A stretch of DNA of 5,234 nt from Bryobacterales bacterium (GTDB lineage: Bacteria > Cyanobacteriota > Vampirovibrionia > Obscuribacterales > Obscuribacteraceae). A program made the position numbers and the translations under genes. The stretch lies in the NCBI GenBank assembly GCA_903970295.1, contig CAJCHQ010000814.1, positions 1 through 5,234 of the forward strand, given 5' to 3'. The notes below the pieces were generated by a model. It worked only from the letters and a program-made list of their open reading frames with translations, searched no databases and had not been told where the DNA came from. Positions 1 through 5,089 of the stretch are shown piece by piece. How positions within the stretch are numbered: the stretch's first letter is position 1; each line of letters starts with the position of its first letter.

Positions 1-170
1 ACGCCGGCCACAACTGCCCCTGGCCCTAGGGCGGCAACACCGGCAACAACTGCCCCTGGCCCTAAGGCGGCAACGCCGGCCACAACTGCCCCTGGCCCTA
101 GGGCGGCAACGCCGGCCACAACTGCCCCTGGCCCTCGGGCGGCAACGCCGGCAACAACTGCCCCTGGCCC
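1..170 (+). repeat. 36-bp tandem repeat, about 4.7 copies, coding
   Basis: Units start at 1, 37, 73, 109 and 145. Units 1 and 3 are identical, unit 4 differs from them at one base, unit 2 at three, and unit 5 breaks off after 26 bases. Each unit encodes 12 residues, TPATTAPGP, then R or K, then AA. Since 36 is a multiple of 3, copy-number change keeps the frame. The unit is about 75% GC and carries the 10-bp palindrome GCCCTAGGGC (23-32, 95-104). The array probably continues to the left of the window. Confidence 0.97.
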
Positions 171-1254
171 GCCACATGGGCAACCGCAAATGCCGATGCC
201 CTCACTTATGGCTTCGCCGCTGCCGACCTACCCAGCACCTGCCTACCCACCACCTGCCTACCAAGCACCTGCCAATCAAGCGCCGACTGGCAGCTCTGCA
301 TCGAACTATCCACCGGCTTATGCTCCAAATTATGTTCCGCCTCAACTGCCTCAGTATCAGCAAGCCGCTTATCCCCACCCGGCAGAGCCGAACGCGCCGA
401 GGTCATACTCCTCATACCCGCATGGCAGTAGCGGTGGTCCCGACACGCTGCAGCTGGCAAGCAGTATTGCCGTGCAGTCGAATATGCCACCGGGGGCGAT
501 GCTGGGAATTGCGCCACCTTCTGCGCCGGAAGTGCCGGTCGTTGAATATGAGGCACCCAAACGTCGGAGTGGAATCCAGCTCGGAAAGCTGCTTCTGGAG
601 GCGAGCTTCATTCCCCAGCATACTTTGGACGCTGCCTTGTTATTGCAAGATATGGTTAAATCCGGTGCTCTTGAGGTGACCCAGGCAGCGGAAGCACTTG
701 CTCGCGCTCATAACCGAAGCGGCGCGTTCGAAACAAAAATCTTTCTGGCAAAACCAAATCCCAATGCCAGATTGCTCAATATAAGCGTACCGCCGCTCGG
801 TCAAATTCTTATCGAAGCGGGCTTAATCAACAGTGATGCTCTCCGGTCTGCCCTCAAGCTGCAGGAAGAAACGCGGACTGGTGCCATGTCGGTCGATGAA
901 GCAATTGGTATATTCGTCCGAGACAGTTTTGGCAAAATCAGACCGGAAACGAACGCGGAGCAGCCTGAGGTAGAGCGAGCGATTAACTTGCTTAGATACG
1001 CAGGCATGCTGGAGCCACAAGATATGGAGGCAGCTGAAAACATTCGCAAGAAGCATGGTGGTCAATTGTTGAATATTTTGTTGTCAGCTGGAAAAATTGA
1101 TGATGTTACTCTGGAAGCTGCAATCCATTGCCAATACTTTGTCAATCACAAAAGGATGAAAGTCGAGCAGGCCGTGATTCTCCTGCATTTTTGCCAGCGT
1201 AGCCGCATCAGCTTGTACGAAGCTATCGATGAACTCGGTCTCGAAAGACCGTGA
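1..1254 (+). CDS. Pro/Ala-rich repeat protein with MshEN-like helical C-terminus (5' end outside window)
   Basis: Frame 1 is open from base 1 to the TGA at 1252-1254, giving 417 visible residues; the first ATG (190) lies after the repeats and has no clear ribosome-binding site, so the real start is upstream. Visible residues 1-57 are a 12-residue tandem repeat (TPATTAPGPRAA). Residues 58-130 are rich in Pro, Tyr, Ala and Gln (PAPAYPPPAYQAPAN), and 130-180 form a low-complexity linker. Residues 190-417 are predicted helical and contain four copies of a motif with LG, a small/Gly and spaced Leu and Gln positions (starting at 193, 265, 326 and 355). This resembles the N-terminal domain of GspE/MshE-type ATPases; no ATPase domain is present in the visible part. 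No signal peptide or membrane segment is visible. The gene overlaps the next by 4 bp. Function is unknown; a scaffold or regulatory protein with a flexible linker is inference. The reading frame is near certain, the role is not. Confidence 0.9.
   Translation, partial: TPATTAPGPRAATPATTAPGPKAATPATTAPGPRAATPATTAPGPRAATPATTAPGPPHGQPQMPMPSLMASPLPTYPAPAYPPPAYQAPANQAPTGSSASNYPPAYAPNYVPPQLPQYQQAAYPHPAEPNAPRSYSSYPHGSSGGPDTLQLASSIAVQSNMPPGAMLGIAPPSAPEVPVVEYEAPKRRSGIQLGKLLLEASFIPQHTLDAALLLQDMVKSGALEVTQAAEALARAHNRSGAFETKIFLAKPNPNARLLNISVPPLGQILIEAGLINSDALRSALKLQEETRTGAMSVDEAIGIFVRDSFGKIRPETNAEQPEVERAINLLRYAGMLEPQDMEAAENIRKKHGGQLLNILLSAGKIDDVTLEAAIHCQYFVNHKRMKVEQAVILLHFCQRSRISLYEAIDELGLERP
232..276 (+). 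repeat. 15-bp imperfect tandem repeat, three copies, coding
   Basis: Units at 232-246, 247-261 and 262-276 encode PAPAY, PPPAY and QAPAN; a decayed fourth unit (QAPTG) follows at 277-291. The shared core is CACCTGCC. It is a second, shorter repeat layer within the Pro-rich linker of the same protein. Confidence 0.8.
577..1134 (+). repeat. Four MshEN-like 24-residue motifs in the C-terminal region
   Basis: Four segments align over 24 positions: residues 193-216 (577-648), 265-288 (793-864), 326-349 (976-1047) and 355-378 (1063-1134). Copies 1 and 2 have LG at positions 2-3, aliphatic residues at 6-7, a hydrophobic pair at 11-12, Leu at 17 and 21 and Gln at 24; Gly-10 is kept in copies 2, 3 and 4 and is Ser in copy 1. 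These are the defining positions of the cyclic-di-GMP-binding MshEN motif. The Arg expected at position 1 is Gln, Pro, Arg and Gln in the four copies. Copies 1, 2 and 4 are followed by a similar helix of about 22 residues (KSGALEV, RTGAMSV, HKRMKV). In MshEN two motifs sit almost back to back; here spacing is mostly 60-70 residues, so the arrangement differs and ligand binding is open. Confidence 0.65.
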
Positions 1255-2099
1255 ACATTGAGTTATCGAGTCACGATCGAGGAGGGCGACGTCTAGTTCT
1301 GCTGGGAGTTGGTAATGTTGCGACGGCAGTCAAGGCAGCCTCAGGTCATTACGAGCAAGTAGCCGGCACCACACGGAGTGCCAACAAAATTGCGATTCTC
1401 AAATCGCGAGGAATCGAAGCTCTTTTGTTAGGCTCCGCGCATGACCCTGCCCTGGCCGATCTGCTTGTCGACGCCGATGTACTGGTGTCATTTCCTCCGG
1501 ATCGAGAGAGTGATTTGCTGCTGTCGGTTGCCGCTCACAGTGCGCGCAGAATAATCTACATATCTTCCACAGGCGTGTACGGTAGGATCACCGGGCCAGT
1601 GGATGAAAGCACGGCTGTAGATAGCGATTTTCCGCAAGCGGCTGCCAGGCTGGAGGCGGAAAAAGTTTGGTTAGCAAAAGGAGCAATTGTTTTGCGCGCT
1701 CCTGGCTTGTATGGGCCAAATACTGGTTTGCATGTGCGCTTGCGTGACCAGACTTATCGTTTGCCAGGAGACGGTCGAAATCACATCTCGCGCATACATC
1801 TCGATGATCTAGCCCAAATTATCGTTGCGGCCTTTAGCCGAGGTGATCCTGGTTCTCTCTATGTAGTCGGCGATCGGATGCCGTCCCCCCAAATCGAAGT
1901 CGTGACATGGTTGTGCGAGAAAATGGCTATCCCTTTGCCGCCATCGGTTCCGCTCGATCAAGTTTCGCCGACTCTGCGCGGCAACCGCCGGGTAATCGCC
2001 GACAAGATTCTCTCCGACCTGGCATTGACACTTTTATTTCCCTCCTATAAAGAAGGCTTTTCACAATGTCTCGCAGTGCTCGGGAGCACTGAAAGCTAG
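1251..2099 (+). CDS. Atypical NAD(P)-dependent extended SDR (YeeZ-like epimerase/dehydratase family)
   Basis: The 282-residue protein is an SDR-type Rossmann protein. Residues 14-24 form the first strand and the dinucleotide-binding loop (RLVLLGVGNVA). YISSTGVYG (103-111), LRAPGLYGP (148-156) and RIHLDDLA (181-188) are typical extended-SDR blocks. The C-terminal GNRRV and FPSYKEGF blocks match the ending common in YeeZ-like proteins. The canonical YxxxK pair is missing; the site reads RLEAEK (133-138), as is usual for this atypical group, so classic SDR catalysis is doubtful. The substrate is unknown and the protein should be cytosolic. The GTG start at 1251 overlaps the previous stop (GTGA). 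It is chosen because it lies 13 residues before the first Rossmann strand and no later ATG or GTG fits; only a weak GAAAG precedes it, which agrees with translational coupling. The gene ends 4 bases before the stop of the convergent TPR gene. Confidence 0.9.
   Translation: MNIELSSHDRGGRRLVLLGVGNVATAVKAASGHYEQVAGTTRSANKIAILKSRGIEALLLGSAHDPALADLLVDADVLVSFPPDRESDLLLSVAAHSARRIIYISSTGVYGRITGPVDESTAVDSDFPQAAARLEAEKVWLAKGAIVLRAPGLYGPNTGLHVRLRDQTYRLPGDGRNHISRIHLDDLAQIIVAAFSRGDPGSLYVVGDRMPSPQIEVVTWLCEKMAIPLPPSVPLDQVSPTLRGNRRVIADKILSDLALTLLFPSYKEGFSQCLAVLGSTES
2074..2091. terminator. Hairpin at the convergent gene ends, possible bidirectional terminator
   Basis: CAGTGCT (2074-2080) and AGCACTG (2085-2091) form a perfect 7-bp stem around a CGGG loop. 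It sits in the last codons of the SDR gene and just past the TPR stop on the other strand. No T-run follows on either strand, so it is not a classic intrinsic terminator. Position is the main argument. Confidence 0.3.
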
Positions 2100-2103
2100 G
2101 GCT

Positions 2104-3735
2104 CTATTTGATGCGTTTGCGCCGAGCTATGAAGGGAATTTCGTAGATGACGTTGCCGATTGGCACCGTCAACACCAAACGCTCCGGGCGTGTGCTGAGA
2201 TAGAACATCTCGCCGGTGCGCGATTCAAATGGCTCTAGCGTGAGCGAGAACAAGCTCGGAATTCTCAGCGAGCTAGAGCGCACCAATCCCGGATCGATTA
2301 TCGATTGGGCTTGATACTGCACTTGCTCGGGTGACGGTTCGAGCATAAATTTATTGGGCAAGTCACGAGGCAAGGCACCCCACTCACCGTAGACACCAAA
2401 TTCGTTTGGCCCCCGGAAAAGGTCATGACCCTGTGGTGGAACGAAGCCGCGCTGACTGCGAGTCTTCTGCATATTGGCGAGCCAGGGGCGGTTCTGCGTC
2501 AGGTCCCACATCACACGTTCGCGACGAATTCGGTCGATGCTATTGGGATCGATCCATTCCATTTTCTGTCGATTCGGATGGAATTCGTCGCTAGAGCGGC
2601 TATACAAGGTGGGTTTTCCCAGACCAAGACTGACTCTTTCATCGCCTGTATTGGTGACAGAAATAAGCACGCCGACGAGCTCCCATAAATCAATTATTGT
2701 GGCCGCTACCCGGACGTTGTTGACCGACAAGTATTTGAGCGGGAAGTCGTTGTCTGGAATCTCTTGCGAACGAGGCGAACCCTCTTCCCAGCGAAATGTC
2801 ACCTCACCCTCAACATGTGGTGGCAAATTCAGTTTAGCCACTTGATCGATGATTGCATAACTGTGATCGAACAACGCCTCGGCTTCTTTCATGCGCCCAT
2901 GGCTCTGGTAGAGCGTTGCAGCTTGCCGGTATGCATCGGACAGATCGAGCAGATTTTGACCAGGATGTTCGACAAACATTCTGATGCCACTACCCATGGT
3001 TTCTTCGGATTGCTCGATCCAATTAGTTTTGCCGAGCAACGTCGCTCTCAATATCAAGCTGTCTGCCAGTTCATGCGAAGGGCCTAACTTATGCTCTCGA
3101 ATCACACATGATTCTTTGGCTAATGCCTCGGCTTTGACCAATTTGCCCGTGACTAGATCAATGCGACCGAGTCCGTAGTCGCATTCAGCAACCTCTTCAG
3201 ACTCTGCCCCAAATTGTTTCTTGGCGGCATTGAGAGATGACAAGTAAACTTTTTCTGCCTCGTCCCAGGCTTCTTTGGCTAAATAAACTTTTGCCAGCAT
3301 AATGCGACTTTGGATCAGCCGCTTTTCATTGGACATGCCTTGCTTGGCTACTTTTAAGGAAGCCAACAAGCGTGCTTCAGCTGTGGCATATCGGCGCATG
3401 ACATAATCGCGCTTGCCTTCATTGTATAAACGTGTCCAGGCATCGCTCGTTTCGACGACCGAGGCTTGCTTTGGCTGGGGATGTTCACTATTCTGTTGTT
3501 GGTTCTTTTGCGGTTCGGGCGGCTGGGGCTCTGATTGCTCGGCCGGATCGGCAGTAGCCGGCGTCACTAGCAGTGCAGATTTGTGATTGCCGGTGATTGC
3601 ATCTGAATTTTCACCATCGCTTTGCCCCCAGGCCGAGACGCTGGCAACAGGTTTGGCCAAAACTCCGGGCCCACCTGAGACTAATAGCAAGATCGAGACA
3701 AATGCTGCCAGGACTTTGGATAGACGAAAGTGCAC
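2104..3735 (-). CDS. Secreted TPR protein with a beta-rich C-terminal domain
   Basis: From the GTG at 3735 the protein has 543 residues. Residues 1-27 form a signal peptide (basic RLSK, hydrophobic core AAFVSILLLVSG, cleavage near GVLA/KP). Residues 28-97 are a low-complexity Pro/Gln-rich linker. About five TPR units follow near 99-134, 141-176, 182-218, 223-259 and 262-301, spaced about 41 residues as in kinesin-light-chain-type TPRs, so a protein-binding role in the periplasm or at the envelope is likely. Residues 306-543 are beta-rich with NTGDE and EPFESRTGEMFY blocks that recall Ig-like extracellular domains; I do not recognise the family. The frame stays open to an ATG at 3822, but that start lacks a ribosome-binding site and would bury the signal peptide. 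The GTG has GAGGGAG 8 bases upstream and a promoter whose predicted transcript start lies below 3822. The partner is unknown. Confidence 0.9.
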   Translation of the reverse strand: MHFRLSKVLAAFVSILLLVSGGPGVLAKPVASVSAWGQSDGENSDAITGNHKSALLVTPATADPAEQSEPQPPEPQKNQQQNSEHPQPKQASVVETSDAWTRLYNEGKRDYVMRRYATAEARLLASLKVAKQGMSNEKRLIQSRIMLAKVYLAKEAWDEAEKVYLSSLNAAKKQFGAESEEVAECDYGLGRIDLVTGKLVKAEALAKESCVIREHKLGPSHELADSLILRATLLGKTNWIEQSEETMGSGIRMFVEHPGQNLLDLSDAYRQAATLYQSHGRMKEAEALFDHSYAIIDQVAKLNLPPHVEGEVTFRWEEGSPRSQEIPDNDFPLKYLSVNNVRVAATIIDLWELVGVLISVTNTGDERVSLGLGKPTLYSRSSDEFHPNRQKMEWIDPNSIDRIRRERVMWDLTQNRPWLANMQKTRSQRGFVPPQGHDLFRGPNEFGVYGEWGALPRDLPNKFMLEPSPEQVQYQAQSIIDPGLVRSSSLRIPSLFSLTLEPFESRTGEMFYLSTRPERLVLTVPIGNVIYEIPFIARRKRIK

Positions 3736-3743
3736 AGTGGCAG

Positions 3744-3750
3744 CTCCCTC
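3744..3750 (-). promoter_or_regulatory. Strong Shine-Dalgarno site deciding the TPR gene start
   Basis: The minus strand reads GAGGGAG followed by 8 bases and GTG (3735-3733). Neither upstream ATG (3771 or 3822) has a comparable site, so this fixes the start at the GTG. Confidence 0.7.
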
Positions 3751-3778
3751 GGTTAGCCGGTCAACCGTCATCGGCCAG

Positions 3779-3807
3779 ATTATATTGACAAAAGCTGGCT
3801 TTACCAA
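3779..3807 (-). promoter_or_regulatory. Sigma70-like promoter of the TPR gene
   Basis: On the minus strand TTGGTA (3807-3802) and a perfect TATAAT (3784-3779) are separated by 17 bases. Transcription should start near 3772, giving a leader of about 37 bases before the GTG at 3735. Confidence 0.55.
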
Positions 3808-3919
3808 GGTGATTGCTCCCATATTGGGCTTGCTGGCTCAGTCTTATAAGCTGCAATGGCGCGAACTTCCGGCATTTATGCCTGATCAAGATTAATCAGT
3901 GCCCTGCATTTTCATCTAA
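3808..3919. other. Intergenic stretch between LemA stop and TPR promoter
   Basis: No gene is seen here. It contains small inverted repeats: GGCAT-TT-ATGCC (3871-3882), CTGAT-N8-ATCAG (3882-3899) and CCCTG-N14-CAGGG (3902-3925, reaching into the LemA stop). None has a following T-run, so I do not call a terminator. Confidence 0.4.
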
Positions 3920-4564
3920 TCAGGGTAACTTGTCAGTTTGATCGACTCGACTGCTTTCGGGCAATTTGAGTGTTTGGCCGCCTGAAAGTGATGGAGCGCT
4001 GGCGTTGCCGAAGCTGACGTGAACCGGTTCCATCGCTGCTTGATCCTCGAGCCCATAATAGGGCTGTCCCCGAAAGCCCATGGGGGCTGCGATCAACACA
4101 GTGGGGAAAGTTTCGATCGCGGTGTTCAATTCCTTGACGTTGGCGTTGTAGAATCTGCGGGCTTGCGAAATCCGGGTTTCCGTGTCGCCAAGTTCGGTTT
4201 GCAGGCGACTGAAGTTTTCATTCGCTTTCAGGTCTGGATAGGCTTCGCTCAATGCCATCAAGCGAGTTAAGGCGCCGCTTAGAACGCCTTGTGCAGCGGC
4301 CTGGTCCGCTGGTGGAGCACCTGCCGACGAAGCCGCTGCATTGCGGGCCTTGATTACCGCTTCCAGGGTTTCCCGCTCGTGGCCGGCATACCCTTTCACA
4401 GTTTCTACCAAGTTGGGAATCAAATCGAAGCGCCGACGCAGTTCGGTCTCAATTGCTGACCAACTCTCCCGCACATTTTGCCTGATCACGACCAGTCGGT
4501 TGTAGCTTGTGAGCATCCAAATCAGAATGGCCACACCGGCGAAAATCATGCCATAAACCGCCAT
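3920..4564 (-). CDS. lemA: LemA family membrane protein
   Basis: The 214-residue protein shows the full LemA pattern: one N-terminal transmembrane segment (about 3-19) followed by YNRLV (21-25), the RRRFDLIPNLVETVKGYAG block (43-61) with HE (62-63), YPDLKANENF (109-118) and YNANVKELNTAIETFP (139-154). LemA proteins are envelope proteins anchored by the N-terminal helix with a long helical-bundle domain, and their molecular function is unsettled. The tail after about 185 is a Ser/Gly/Pro-containing, weakly conserved-looking extension. The ATG is supported by GAGGA (4575-4571) 6 bases upstream and a TATAAT about 25 bases before it. The TPM-domain or peptidase genes that often sit beside lemA are not in this window; its neighbours are a small secreted protein upstream and the TPR protein downstream. 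The family call is close to certain. Confidence 0.96.
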   Translation of the reverse strand: MAVYGMIFAGVAILIWMLTSYNRLVVIRQNVRESWSAIETELRRRFDLIPNLVETVKGYAGHERETLEAVIKARNAAASSAGAPPADQAAAQGVLSGALTRLMALSEAYPDLKANENFSRLQTELGDTETRISQARRFYNANVKELNTAIETFPTVLIAAPMGFRGQPYYGLEDQAAMEPVHVSFGNASAPSLSGGQTLKLPESSRVDQTDKLP

Positions 4565-4570
4565 AACGGA

Positions 4571-4594
4571 TCCTCAAGGGGCGATCGCATTATA
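4571..4594 (-). promoter_or_regulatory. -10 box and Shine-Dalgarno site of lemA
   Basis: The minus strand has a perfect TATAAT (4594-4589) and GAGGA (4575-4571) 6 bases before the ATG. No good -35 box lies at the right distance (TTGGCA is only 13 bases upstream). The predicted leader is about 18 bases. Confidence 0.5.
4581..4588. other. GCGATCGC palindrome (HIP1-type octamer)
   Basis: This perfect octamer is identical to the HIP1 sequence that is highly repeated in many cyanobacterial genomes. It lies directly downstream of the lemA -10 box, over the likely transcription start. It is the only copy I found in the window, so it may be chance. Confidence 0.4.
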
Positions 4595-4602
4595 CCCGAA
4601 GG

Positions 4603-4622
4603 AAAATTGCCAACGCCGCTGG
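4603..4622 (-). terminator. Weak hairpin plus T-run after the small secreted gene
   Basis: Immediately after the TAA the minus strand reads CCAGC-GGC-GTTGG, a 5-bp stem with one G-U pair, then CAATTTT. The stem is short and the T-run only four long, so any termination would be partial. Confidence 0.3.
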
Positions 4623-4967
4623 TTATTTGGATTGAACGCGCTTCGCCAATTTTTGTTTTTGCATATCGACAGAGATGGCGTTCAAATCTTTCTCCACTTT
4701 GCCTTCGTCTTTGTAGCTCAATTTGCCGGCATTGTTCGCTTTCATTTTTTCGATGCGATTGGTCACGTCGCTCAGTCTATCGCGCAGCTTATCTGCTTCT
4801 TTCGAGGTCAATTCGTTGGCCTTCTGACCGGCTGTCACTTCTTTATTGAGCATCTCTTGCCTTTGCGTGATCGTGTAATGCTTCACGGCACCTGCTGGTA
4901 AGTTTAACGTTACTGAGGTCAGTGAAATTAGACCTGCGATTGCCAATGCAGCCACCTTTTGATTCAT
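4623..4967 (-). CDS. Small secreted helical protein with internal duplication
   Basis: From the ATG at 4967 the protein has 114 residues. Residues 1-27 are a signal peptide (MNQK, hydrophobic ALAIAGLISLTSVTLNL, cleavage near PAGA/VK). The mature part of about 87 residues is highly charged, lacks Cys and Trp, and is almost wholly helical in character. Residues 51-76 and 81-106 are a duplicated unit: N/G-x-L-T/S-x-K-E/D, then spaced Leu, Val/Ile and Lys positions. The frame stays open upstream to an ATG at 5057, but that would put 30 residues before the signal peptide; the 4967 ATG has AGGGG 8 bases upstream. It lies 58 bp before lemA in the same direction and diverges from the gene at the right edge. 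I do not recognise a named family; a small periplasmic coiled-coil or adaptor protein is inference. Confidence 0.8.
   Translation of the reverse strand: MNQKVAALAIAGLISLTSVTLNLPAGAVKHYTITQRQEMLNKEVTAGQKANELTSKEADKLRDRLSDVTNRIEKMKANNAGKLSYKDEGKVEKDLNAISVDMQKQKLAKRVQSK
4650..4817 (-). repeat. Two-copy 30-residue protein repeat (26 aligned positions)
   Basis: Copy A is residues 51-76 (4817-4740) and copy B residues 81-106 (4727-4650). Identical positions include L3, K6, K10, L15, K24 and K26; many others are conservative (T/S, E/D, L/V, V/I, T/S). The DNA is diverged, so the duplication is old. Confidence 0.6.
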
Positions 4968-4975
4968 AATATTTG

Positions 4976-4980
4976 CCCCT
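4976..4980 (-). promoter_or_regulatory. Shine-Dalgarno site of the small secreted gene
   Basis: AGGGG lies 8 bases before the ATG at 4967 on the minus strand, which supports this start over the in-frame ATG at 5057. Confidence 0.55.
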
Positions 4981-4996
4981 ATGCAATGTTTTAGCC

Positions 4997-5015
4997 CTGA
5001 CTGATTCTGGTCAGT
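4997..5015. promoter_or_regulatory. Overlapping short inverted repeats, possible operator
   Basis: CTGAC-N8-GTCAG (4997-5014) and ACTGA-N6-TCAGT (5000-5015) overlap. They sit in the divergent intergenic region and cover the -35 box of the plus-strand promoter. The arms are only 5 bp, so a regulator site is a suggestion. Confidence 0.3.
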
Positions 5016-5035
5016 TTCGTTCCCGACAATATAAT
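5008..5035 (+). promoter_or_regulatory. Sigma70-like promoter of the right-edge gene
   Basis: TGGTCA (5008-5013, four of six consensus bases) and a perfect TATAAT (5030-5035) are 16 bases apart. Transcription would start near 5042, about 48 bases before the ATG at 5090. On the minus strand TATATT (5033-5028) overlaps it and might serve the small secreted gene, but its -35 (TGCCAA) is poor. Confidence 0.45.
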
Positions 5036-5089
5036 GGATTAGAGACGTGCTTGGCATCTTTCACGCTTCCTCCACAACTGCAGGGAATA

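Noticed and set aside
1..170. CRISPR array.
   Set aside because: The 36-bp units are directly adjacent with no spacers and encode a regular peptide repeat.
176..679. Open frame on the plus strand overlapping the repeat protein (167 residues, His/Arg/Leu-rich).
   Set aside because: It is a frame shadow: the Pro/Ala-rich codons read as His, Leu and Arg in this frame, and the overlapping frame 1 carries the real repeats and motifs.
190..1254. Taking the ATG at 190 as the start of the first gene.
   Set aside because: Frame 1 is open and meaningful (12-residue repeats) from base 1, and no ribosome-binding site precedes 190.
3587..3895. Plus-strand open frame of 102 residues over the TPR gene start.
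   Set aside because: It is antisense to the signal peptide, ribosome-binding site and promoter of the TPR gene and shows no protein features.
3871..3899. Inverted repeats as a terminator behind lemA.
   Set aside because: Stems are 4-5 bp and no T-run follows on the minus strand.
4478..4849. Plus-strand open frame of 123 residues spanning the lemA start and the small secreted gene.
   Set aside because: It lies antisense to two well-supported genes and its translation (Arg/Ser/Cys-rich) has no domain or signal peptide features.
4968..5057. N-terminal extension of the small secreted protein to the ATG at 5057.
   Set aside because: It would place 30 polar residues before a clear signal peptide; the ATG at 4967 has the better ribosome-binding site.
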